A stretch of DNA of 64,000 nucleotides from Bacteroidia bacterium (GTDB lineage: Bacteria; Bacteroidota; Bacteroidia; Cytophagales; Cyclobacteriaceae). A program made the position numbers and the translations under genes. Where the stretch lies: positions 1 through 64,000 of the forward strand of contig JAUILA010000029.1 of NCBI GenBank assembly GCA_030432655.1, given 5' to 3'. How positions within the stretch are numbered: position 1 is the first letter of the stretch; every line of letters starts with the position of its first letter. Under the pieces are notes generated by a model, which ran no database searches, was not told the DNA's origin, and saw nothing but the letters and a program-made list of their open reading frames with translations. Positions 9,397 to 16,705 of the stretch are shown here, piece after piece.

Positions 9397-9403
9397 AGGC
9401 TAA

Positions 9404-9440
9404 CAAATATACAAAATATGTTATGCATGCATACTAAATT
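9404..9440 (-). promoter_or_regulatory. Candidate MarR operator and promoter of the beta-oxidation operon
   Basis: The perfect palindrome TATGCATGCATA (9422-9433) lies within AATTTAGTATGCATGCATA (minus strand, 9440-9422). A TATATTTG box (9411-9404) fits the Bacteroidota -7 element and ends only 7 nt before the marR ATG. The palindrome would lie between the -33 and -7 regions, a place suited to repression. An almost identical sequence occurs at 46661-46679. Confidence 0.65.
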
Positions 9441-9489
9441 AAAGAAAAAAAGTAACCCCCCGAGAAATAATTTCATACGACCTGTGCCA

Positions 9490-12027
9490 TCAGAATGAAA
9501 CGCGGAAAAGAATATTCGGTGTGATCCCCAGTGCCAGTTCATCCATCCGAAGAAGATCATTATCACCGTTTGTCCGATAGGAAGTATTTAGCAGATTTTC
9601 CCGATCCTGTATATTCCACAAAGCGGCTCCGATTGTACCCTTTGCCTTTGGTCCCATATTAAAACCATACCGTGCACTCAGATCAAGCCGGATATAGTCT
9701 GTCAGCCTTGATGAATTCGGACTTTCATAATTAATGTCTATTCCATTGGGCGCAACCCCGGTAGCTGCAGTATAGGGAACTCCGGTATGCCAGTTCACTC
9801 CGCCGGAAATCTCAAGGTTTCTGAACCGAAATGCAGCCCCGGTGGTCAGGCTGTGCCGTAGGTCAAGGTTGGACGGAAATTCAGGAGGAAGCAATTCCGG
9901 AAAAGAGTAGTCGCTGATCATGTAAGAATACCCCAGCCAGATATTCAGCTGTTCGGAAATATCTCTGTTAACCAGGAAATCGGCTCCGACTGCTGTGTAG
10001 CTGCCTGTGGAACGCATACCTTCAAACTGATTTCTGAATCCCTGGCTTGAGGTTGTGATACCGTCCACCTCCTTGTAATAGATATCCAGCGATACGAGCA
10101 TTTCCTGTGGATGAAAGGAAATTCCGCCAGAAATCTGGCTGCTTGTTAGTAATGGCACATCGATGCCATTAGACAGCAGCCACCTTCTTTTTTCCACACC
10201 CATAAAATCACGCTGATAGTCTATCACCTGGGAAGTTGCCTGGCTCTTTAATTCTCCCTGGAATTCAACGGACCACTCCTCACCCAGGCCTTTGTAAACG
10301 GACAACCTTGGCTCCAAGGTCCAATTATCAAGCTTTCCGTAATAATTAACACGAAGACCGGTAGTAACTGAAAATTGCCGGATCGGATCTTTGTATATGG
10401 TTTCCGCATAGCCTGAATGGATCAAAACAACTTCCTTGACAAGCCGGCTGAAAGTCGGATTATTAATCTCATCGAAATTTGTCACGCCCGTTTCCCTGAG
10501 TTGATATCCGGCCCTGGCAACAACCTTGGGAGTAACTGCCACGGTGGCACCGGCATGCAGAAAAAAGTCGAGAATTTCATTTCTCTGAAGCAGGCGTTGT
10601 TCATTGGGAATATCCTGGTTTAAGGCGGCCAGTTTGTAATATGATACCTGTCCTTCCAGAATCGAATGAACTTTAGGGTTCCATTCCCGATCATAAGTAA
10701 TTCCTCCTGCCCGGGACAACTGTTCCAGGCTGCTGGTTTTTTCTATGGTGGAATTGACCGTTGTGAGATTTTCATCATAAGTAAGTGAATTAACAACATT
10801 CAGGAAACTCGCACGAATCCGGTCATGATCTGTGGGATCCAACAGTACTTTGACACTGAAATCGTAAAAGTGAAAGTCTTCATTATCTGCCTGCTCCTGC
10901 AAATTAGCATCACGCGAAGACTCAATAATTTCTGTATTCGTAAATACCCGGTCAAAATATGATCGGTACGTCGGGGTTTGAATAAGATCGGTCAGGGAGC
11001 GGCGGGCAGAAAGATGAACAGACGCCCGGGGACTCAGCGGAACCCTTGTCCAGAAATCGCCATAGATCATATTTACACCAGCTTCTCCCGAAAACTGATC
11101 ACTGATTTCATTGGCAGAGGAAATTAGCAGGCTGCCGGACACGCCGTCGCCAAGCAAAGAAGTCGTGCCGTTCCGGATAAATGTAACATCCTCTGTGAGG
11201 TATGGATTGAAGGCAGAAATCAAACCAAAGAAGTGACCCGTCTGGTACATTTTAATTCCATTCCAGGTTATCAGATTCTGGTCATTGGTACCTCCCCGGA
11301 TATTGATATCAGATACTTTTTCCGTTACGCTATGTATACCGGGCAACGCCTGGACAGTATGGAGTACATCCGGTTCGATCAGTCCGGGAAGGATTCCCAG
11401 CTGGTCGGCGCGAACCTGTACGGAACCACTGGCTGTCTTGCTTATTCCCGATGCGATAAAATCCCGGATGATCACTTCATCCAGGGTAATCGTTTTTATT
11501 CTGAGAGAAATTTGAAGGCAGTCTTCAGAATCTGGTAAAATAGCAACAGGCAAATGCCGGACCGAATTAAACCGAAGGCTGTCACCGGTTTTCGTTTCCA
11601 GAGAAAAATACCCTGAATCGTCTGTTATGGTAGATTCTTCAGAATTATACACTATAATATCGGCCAGAGGCATTCCAGAATTATATTCAAGGACTATTCC
11701 GCACACCTGAGTTCTGCCAGCATTTTGGGGACGGATGATAGCAATGAATCGTGTATTGATTTGCCTGAATTCAAGTTGGGTCTCTTCCTTAAGAATGTTC
11801 AGTATTTCCTGAAATTCCAGATTTTCCGGAACAGGGTTTACATACACATTCTCCACATTCTCATCGGCATAAGTGAAGGAGACTGCAAACTGCCTTTCCA
11901 GGGATATCAATACCTGTCTTAAAGCTAATTTACCAGTCTGTTGCCCAAAGGAGGGCAGCGCCCCCTGAATCAGGAAAACTGCCAGAAATACAATTTTATT
12001 CACCGGTGAGAATGATCCGTTCGTCAT
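9490..12027 (-). CDS. TonB-dependent receptor with STN domain (FecA-like)
   Basis: Outer-membrane receptor of about 845 residues. I place the start at the ATG 12027-12025, where a signal peptide follows (VNKIVFLAVFLIQG, ending near SFGQ). The in-frame ATG at 12093 would add 22 residues before it. Order: STN signalling domain that contacts FecR, carboxypeptidase-regulatory beta-sandwich, plug (ALPGIHSV, NIRGGTNDQN), then a 22-strand-type barrel ending in aromatic LFRVSF. Its 5' end overlaps fecR by 32 nt. STN plus neighbouring sigma/FecR means that substrate binding can signal to transcription. The substrate is unknown; see the acidic lipoproteins at 13578-15368. Confidence 0.9.
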   Translation of the reverse strand: MTNGSFSPVNKIVFLAVFLIQGALPSFGQQTGKLALRQVLISLERQFAVSFTYADENVENVYVNPVPENLEFQEILNILKEETQLEFRQINTRFIAIIRPQNAGRTQVCGIVLEYNSGMPLADIIVYNSEESTITDDSGYFSLETKTGDSLRFNSVRHLPVAILPDSEDCLQISLRIKTITLDEVIIRDFIASGISKTASGSVQVRADQLGILPGLIEPDVLHTVQALPGIHSVTEKVSDINIRGGTNDQNLITWNGIKMYQTGHFFGLISAFNPYLTEDVTFIRNGTTSLLGDGVSGSLLISSANEISDQFSGEAGVNMIYGDFWTRVPLSPRASVHLSARRSLTDLIQTPTYRSYFDRVFTNTEIIESSRDANLQEQADNEDFHFYDFSVKVLLDPTDHDRIRASFLNVVNSLTYDENLTTVNSTIEKTSSLEQLSRAGGITYDREWNPKVHSILEGQVSYYKLAALNQDIPNEQRLLQRNEILDFFLHAGATVAVTPKVVARAGYQLRETGVTNFDEINNPTFSRLVKEVVLIHSGYAETIYKDPIRQFSVTTGLRVNYYGKLDNWTLEPRLSVYKGLGEEWSVEFQGELKSQATSQVIDYQRDFMGVEKRRWLLSNGIDVPLLTSSQISGGISFHPQEMLVSLDIYYKEVDGITTSSQGFRNQFEGMRSTGSYTAVGADFLVNRDISEQLNIWLGYSYMISDYSFPELLPPEFPSNLDLRHSLTTGAAFRFRNLEISGGVNWHTGVPYTAATGVAPNGIDINYESPNSSRLTDYIRLDLSARYGFNMGPKAKGTIGAALWNIQDRENLLNTSYRTNGDNDLLRMDELALGITPNILFRVSF

Positions 12028-12901
12028 TGATGATCCTGTATTGAAGACCCAGTGGAACAGAAATAGTCTGAATTGCCAGGTCCAAATTATCATGACCGAA
12101 TCTTCCGGTGAACCTGACTGTCAAATCTATATTCTCGGGGATAACCTTTACATCATAGTGCCGCTCAAATTCGGCAATAACTTCTCTGACAGGCACACTC
12201 GAAAATGCACTTTCATTGGTAAGTAAATGTGGATAATTATAATATTCACTGCTTTCCGTAGTTATGTCACCGTTAACGGCACGAAAGAATCGTCCGGGCG
12301 TCAATGACTCTGTAACCCCGCCACTTTTTACCGCCACCTTGCCTTCGTAACATATTACTTCATAGAAACCGGTCCGGTCCCGGACATTAAACTCCGTTCC
12401 TAAAACAGAAACTGTTCCTGTTTCAGTATATACATGAAAATCTGATCCCCTGGCGACCTGAAACAAGGCTTCTCCGGTTAATTCAACAAACCGATCATTA
12501 TCCCAGCTGTCCTCCTTTAACCGCAACTCAGATTTTGCTGCCAGTATAACCAGTGAAGAATCAGGCAAGACAATGGTTCTTTTCCCTGCGATACCCGTCG
12601 TATAGCTAGAATATTCCGGAACCAGGAACAGAAAATAGGAAACCACCAGCAGGGTGATCGCGGCAGCGGCTCCTGCCAGCCAGGGGACCCAGTTTACCCG
12701 CACCTGTCGGCCAGCAGGCCGTAACCTTGACCGGAGACGGTCAAATTCAAGCGTCTCATCATACGCAGGCGCTTTAAATTTTTGCAGCTCCCTGTCCATC
12801 CGCTGAATGGAAGAATATGCTTCGGTCTGCGAAAATTCCTCTTTTTCAGCCTCACTCAGCGTGTCAGTCAGCCACTTTTTGATATAATCCTCTTCGGTCA
12901 T
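11996..12901 (-). CDS. FecR-type anti-sigma factor
   Basis: 301 residues. A cytoplasmic N-terminal region (about 1-72) is followed by one membrane helix (VPWLAGAAAAITLLVVSYF, about 74-95). The periplasmic FecR domain follows, then a C-terminal DUF4974-like module that resembles an STN fold. It should hold the sigma factor encoded upstream until the TonB receptor signals. It lies 65 nt after the sigma gene; that gap contains the ECF-type promoter at 12920-12956. Confidence 0.9.
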   Translation of the reverse strand: MTEEDYIKKWLTDTLSEAEKEEFSQTEAYSSIQRMDRELQKFKAPAYDETLEFDRLRSRLRPAGRQVRVNWVPWLAGAAAAITLLVVSYFLFLVPEYSSYTTGIAGKRTIVLPDSSLVILAAKSELRLKEDSWDNDRFVELTGEALFQVARGSDFHVYTETGTVSVLGTEFNVRDRTGFYEVICYEGKVAVKSGGVTESLTPGRFFRAVNGDITTESSEYYNYPHLLTNESAFSSVPVREVIAEFERHYDVKVIPENIDLTVRFTGRFGHDNLDLAIQTISVPLGLQYRIINDERIILTGE

Positions 12902-12919
12902 GATAAACTACTTCATAAA

Positions 12920-12956
12920 CTATAACCGGATACCCTTAAAAACTCCTACCTGATTT
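12920..12956 (-). promoter_or_regulatory. Candidate ECF-sigma promoter before fecR-tonB
   Basis: The minus strand has AAATCAGGTAGGAGTTTT (12956-12939) and, 14 nt after its AGGAG core, CGGTTATAG (12928-12920). Exactly the same 18 bases, the same 14-nt gap and another CGGTT occur on the plus strand at 13520-13552 before the acidic lipoprotein gene. The fecR ATG is 18 nt further on. The -35/-10 spacing fits an ECF sigma promoter, presumably of the sigma factor encoded between the two copies. Confidence 0.7.
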
Positions 12957-12966
12957 TTGATAAATT

Positions 12967-13482
12967 TCAAAACCCTTTAATTTTTTCCCTCAGAATTGCC
13001 AGTGCAGTGTAAATTCTTTTTTCCACCGCTTTCCTTGAAATCCCCAACATGTCCGCTATTTCCTGGTGCTTTTTACCCTCAACCCGGTTAAGCATGAACG
13101 TTACCCGCTGATCCTCCGATAATGATTTAAGCGCCTCTTTCAATTGCAGGGAATACTCGTCATGTTCCATTTGGAATTGAGGTGTTTCAATCTCTACATT
13201 CCGCTGATCCGATTCGGCATATTTCATTGCTGTCTTGTCTCGGGCAATCTGATTCAACCTGGCATTATTGGCCACCGTGAAAAGAAAGGACCTTGCCTTT
13301 TCCGGGGTAACCTTCCGGCAGTTTTGCCATAATTTAAGAAAGGCCTCCTGAACCAGGTCGGCCGGATTGCTGTCCGTCCCAAACTTATGGTAAATGAACC
13401 GGTACAAATCCCGGGATACTGTATTGAACAGTTGTTCAAACCGTTTTTCATTGCATAGGTCAGCCTCTTCTTCAGTGCTCAT
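12967..13482 (-). CDS. ECF RNA polymerase sigma factor (FecI-like)
   Basis: 171 residues, typical of Bacteroidota sigma-70 factors paired with FecR. Region 2 spans about residues 20-85 (FIYHKFG, LVQEAFLKLWQN). Region 4 is a helix-turn-helix near the end (KKHQEIADMLGISRKAVEKR). No anti-sigma or extracytoplasmic part is fused to it. It heads the set sigma-fecR-tonB on the minus strand. Its probable target promoters flank it on both sides. Confidence 0.93.
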   Translation of the reverse strand: MSTEEEADLCNEKRFEQLFNTVSRDLYRFIYHKFGTDSNPADLVQEAFLKLWQNCRKVTPEKARSFLFTVANNARLNQIARDKTAMKYAESDQRNVEIETPQFQMEHDEYSLQLKEALKSLSEDQRVTFMLNRVEGKKHQEIADMLGISRKAVEKRIYTALAILREKIKGF

Positions 13483-13519
13483 TTGCAGGCATTTAATGCT
13501 AAAAATAAAAATAATTAAG

Positions 13520-13557
13520 AAATCAGGTAGGAGTTTTAGTTACATAACGGTTCTATA
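13520..13557 (+). promoter_or_regulatory. Candidate ECF-sigma promoter before the acidic lipoproteins
   Basis: AAATCAGGTAGGAGTTTT (13520-13537) followed, 14 nt after AGGAG, by CGGTTCTATA (13548-13557). It is the twin of the site before fecR. The ATG of the lipoprotein gene is 21 nt downstream. The match predicts that the sigma factor at 12967-13482 switches on receptor and lipoproteins together. Confidence 0.7.
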
Positions 13558-13577
13558 CCCAAACGAACACAGTCATT

Positions 13578-14630
13578 ATGAAATTTCCAACTATTACCAG
13601 ATACGCGATCATACTAATGGTTTTGCTGTTCGCATCGTGCCAGGAAGAATCCACGGTTATCATTGAACCACCTGTTGAAAATGCATTTACCGTTAATGAG
13701 AATATTTCAACACTGGTTGACAAGGTCGTTCAACGAGATGGGTCTTATGACAACATTATTTCCGGTGCCAGCTGCCTTTCTTTCAAGCTCCCGGTTACTG
13801 TTACGGTTAATGGTGAGGTGTTGGTCATTGAAAGTGCAGAACAGTTCGGATTAGTAGAATATCTGCTGGATGAATTTGATGATGACGATGATGAGATCAT
13901 TGTAGAATTTCCGGTTACCATTATTCTGGCCGATTACCAGGAGATCCTCATAGACAATGCAGAGGACCTGGAAGAGTACATCGATGACTGTGAAGAAGGG
14001 GGATTGGATGATGATATAGAATGTGCAGATTTTAAATATCCCATTCAATTGTCTACCTACAATACAGTAACACAACAATCCGATGTGGTGAGACTGGAGA
14101 ATGACAAAGAATTTTTTCACTTCCTCAACTCCCAGGACGATGATATTTACATGAGTTTCATATTCCCGCTTACGCTCATTCTCTCAGACGGAACGGAGGA
14201 AACGGTCACTAATCACGAAATGCTTGAAGATATTCTTGAATCCGTTGAAGATGACTGTGATGAAGATGATGACAACGACTACAATGACGACGACGTTGAT
14301 GATACCGAATTTGTTTCGACACTGATTGACGGCAAATGGAAAATCACTGAGTTCAGGGACGAGGAGGATGACAGGACGACGGAATTTCAGGATTTTCTGT
14401 TTGAATTCCGTCAAGACGGGGTGCTGGTTGTTTCATCGGAAAACCTAACTGTCGAAGGCACCTGGAATTCGGACGGGGACGACGGTTTGATCGAACTGAC
14501 AATTTCACTGGACGACGTCGACGACCCCCTGGAGGATATTTCAGATGATTGGGATGTAATCGACTTCAGTGCTTCACAAATAAGATTGGATGAAGACGGG
14601 GAGGAAACACTACTATTTGAAAAAGAGTAA
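13578..14630 (+). CDS. Acidic lipoprotein with four related repeats and a lipocalin-like C-terminus
   Basis: 350 residues with a type II signal peptide (LLFASC, lipidated C21), so probably on the outer membrane. Residues 66-138 and 149-227 are two copies of one unit. Each starts and ends with a Cys (C66/C138, C149/C227) and contains two half-repeats of the pattern FPxTxxLxDGE...N.E.LE.....D. Asp-rich runs separate the repeats (101-105, 186-189, 225-242). The last 100 residues resemble a lipocalin-like beta domain (GKWKITEF, GTWNSDGDDG). A candidate ECF promoter lies 21 nt upstream. The function is unknown; high acidity and paired Cys suggest a cation-binding surface protein, which is inference. 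Confidence 0.82.
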   Translation: MKFPTITRYAIILMVLLFASCQEESTVIIEPPVENAFTVNENISTLVDKVVQRDGSYDNIISGASCLSFKLPVTVTVNGEVLVIESAEQFGLVEYLLDEFDDDDDEIIVEFPVTIILADYQEILIDNAEDLEEYIDDCEEGGLDDDIECADFKYPIQLSTYNTVTQQSDVVRLENDKEFFHFLNSQDDDIYMSFIFPLTLILSDGTEETVTNHEMLEDILESVEDDCDEDDDNDYNDDDVDDTEFVSTLIDGKWKITEFRDEEDDRTTEFQDFLFEFRQDGVLVVSSENLTVEGTWNSDGDDGLIELTISLDDVDDPLEDISDDWDVIDFSASQIRLDEDGEETLLFEKE

Positions 14631-14648
14631 TAACATAATTAATTAATC

Positions 14649-15368
14649 ATGAAAACAGGAAAATATTTAATTGTTGTCTTAGGAATAAGCATGTTTTTGT
14701 TCGGCTGTGACTCGGGTGACGATCCCTCGCTGGCCAGGGTTGCGGTAACCATGCAGGCTGTTACCAGCCAGAATTCTATTGCTTCCGGACGGACAGCCGG
14801 TTCGGTTGAATTTACTGAATTCACTTTGGGTGTGACTAAGATTGAATTCGAAACGGAAGACGATGATAACGGTAATGAGCAGGAAGCCGAATTCAAAGGC
14901 AGATATGTGGTAAACGTTCTTAATGGAACCAGTAATCCTGATTTTGGAATCGCATCCCTGGCGCCAGGCAGGTATGAGGAAATTGAAATGGATATAATGC
15001 CTGTGCTGGAGAATAATTCATCAGTCATTATGAAATTCAATTATCCGAATGGCTCAGAGGCTACTCCTGTAGAGTTTGCCTCGACAAAAATGTACGAACT
15101 GGAAATCGAAGACGAAGCCAATGGTTTTCTACTGGACGAAGGCTCCCTTGAATCTGTCCTTATCCTTATCGACCTGGATGTTATTCTGGCGGGTGTTGAC
15201 TTATCTGGAGCCAGTACTGATAATGACGGCGTGATCCGAATCAATGACTCAAGCAATATGGCAATCCAGCTGGATATCGAGTCAAATCTCAGAGATGCCT
15301 TTGATATGGAGTACGGAGATGATGACGACGATGATGATGATGATGACGATGACAGTGATGATGATTAA
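14649..15368 (+). CDS. DUF4382-like acidic lipoprotein with poly-Asp tail
   Basis: 239 residues, lipobox LFGC with C20 as the lipidated residue. The body (about 30-215) is beta-rich and resembles DUF4382-type proteins (a FTLGVTKIEFE-like start, LAPGRYEEIEMDI in the middle). The C-terminus is almost pure Asp (about 18 of the last 19 residues after EYG). It follows the repeat lipoprotein by 18 nt and must share its transcript. The Asp tail is in frame and ends with the natural stop, so it is not a frameshift artefact. Function unknown; divalent or ferric cation binding is a guess from composition and from the TonB receptor next door. Confidence 0.8.
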   Translation: MKTGKYLIVVLGISMFLFGCDSGDDPSLARVAVTMQAVTSQNSIASGRTAGSVEFTEFTLGVTKIEFETEDDDNGNEQEAEFKGRYVVNVLNGTSNPDFGIASLAPGRYEEIEMDIMPVLENNSSVIMKFNYPNGSEATPVEFASTKMYELEIEDEANGFLLDEGSLESVLILIDLDVILAGVDLSGASTDNDGVIRINDSSNMAIQLDIESNLRDAFDMEYGDDDDDDDDDDDDSDDD

Positions 15369-15423
15369 TAAAAACCTGATTACCGAAAAATAAAACAAGG
15401 TCTTTTTCTCGTTGTTTTAGCAG

Positions 15424-15455
15424 AAACCTGTCTTAGCTTTAAGGCAGGTTTTTTT
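15424..15455 (+). terminator. Strong intrinsic terminator ending flush at the next start codon
   Basis: The 12-bp stem of arms 15424-15435 and 15440-15451 (one G-U pair) encloses a GCTT loop, and seven T run from 15449 to 15455. The ATG of the following flavoprotein gene is 15456-15458. It should end the acidic-lipoprotein transcript. Confidence 0.8.
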
Positions 15456-16664
15456 ATGGAAACAAGAATATTGGTCATCGGTGGTGGCGCTTCGGGGTTC
15501 TTTTCGGCAATTAATCTGGCTCGGAGAAAACCTGAGTACAGAATAACCATTCTGGAGAAAAGCAATAAAGTGCTCAGCAAAGTCCGCATTTCAGGAGGAG
15601 GCAGATGCAATGTGACCAATTCTCGCTCAAGACCATCAGAACTCGTCAATTTTTATCCGCGCGGCGGTAAAAAGTTATATAAGTTATTCGAACAATTCTC
15701 CAGTAGTGATATGTCTGCCTGGCTTCAGGAGCGAAATGTTCCTGTCAAGACAGAAGAGGATCTCCGGGTTTTTCCTGTAACTGACAACTCTGAAACTATT
15801 ATAACCTGTTTTCGCAAAGAAGCTGAGAAATACGGCGTAGACCTCATAACCGGTGAAGGCGCAAGACAGATCGGGCCATCCGGAAACGGGTGGGTGGTAA
15901 CCGGATCTTCTGGAAAAACGTATTCGGCAGATAAGGTGATTATCGCCGCCGGAGCATCCCCTGCCCTCTGGAAGATGCTTTCTACCATGGGAATCAAGAT
16001 AGAAACGCCTGTCCCGTCTTTATTTACCTTTAAGATTCGTGACCCGCTTATCGCTCATCTGCAGGGTATCAGCTTTAAAAATACAGCGATTAAAGTAAGT
16101 GGTTCGTCGTTGCGCACCGAGGGATCGTTACTTATTACGCACTGGGGACTAAGCGGACCAGCCGCATTGAAGTTATCTGCCTGGGGTGCCCGTGAATTTC
16201 ATGAGGCGGATTACCATTTCAACATTCTCGTCAATTTCACCGGTGATGAAAACCAGGAAAGCTGCCGGGCAAAAATCAACTCCTACAAGAAAGATCATCC
16301 GAAACGACTGGTGATAAAATATCCGTTGTTTGATCTACCAAAAAGGTTCTGGGAACGACTATGCACTGAAAGCGGCATTAGCGAATCAACTCCCTATAAC
16401 GATATAGGCAAAAAACAGATTAATCGGATATCAAATTCAATCACACAGGCAGAATTTTCAGTGGAAGGAAAAAGTACATTCAAGGAAGAATTTGTCACTT
16501 GTGGCGGAGTTTCACTGAATGAAATTAACCTGGAGAATTTTGAATCCCGCCGGTTTCCGGGGTTATATTTTTCAGGCGAAGTACTTGATATTGACGCACT
16601 GACCGGAGGATTCAATTTTCAGGCATGCTGGAGCAGCGCGTGGGTGATCAGTCAGTCACTTTAA
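15456..16664 (+). CDS. HI0933/BaiN-like NAD(P)/FAD-dependent flavoprotein
   Basis: 402 residues, normal for this flavoprotein family. The N-terminal dinucleotide fold is VIGGGASGFFSA (residues 7-18). The family signature is SGGGRCNVTN near residue 49. The C-terminal FAD-binding end reads GEVLDIDALTGGFNFQ. The start is fixed because the GxGxxG begins at residue 9. Members are cytosolic oxidoreductases, mostly of unknown substrate (BaiN acts on bile acids, but that does not carry over here). The start codon directly abuts a terminator, so the mRNA leader is either very short or read through. Confidence 0.88.
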   Translation: METRILVIGGGASGFFSAINLARRKPEYRITILEKSNKVLSKVRISGGGRCNVTNSRSRPSELVNFYPRGGKKLYKLFEQFSSSDMSAWLQERNVPVKTEEDLRVFPVTDNSETIITCFRKEAEKYGVDLITGEGARQIGPSGNGWVVTGSSGKTYSADKVIIAAGASPALWKMLSTMGIKIETPVPSLFTFKIRDPLIAHLQGISFKNTAIKVSGSSLRTEGSLLITHWGLSGPAALKLSAWGAREFHEADYHFNILVNFTGDENQESCRAKINSYKKDHPKRLVIKYPLFDLPKRFWERLCTESGISESTPYNDIGKKQINRISNSITQAEFSVEGKSTFKEEFVTCGGVSLNEINLENFESRRFPGLYFSGEVLDIDALTGGFNFQACWSSAWVISQSL

Positions 16665-16705
16665 AACCATTCACACTCTGTTTCCCGATTTATGCGTGTA
16701 ACAAT

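Noticed and set aside
15318-15368. Asp-coding (GAT/GAC) run as a possible assembly or frameshift artefact
   Set aside because: Mixed GAT and GAC codons, in frame to a proper stop, and the neighbouring lipoprotein is also Asp-rich.
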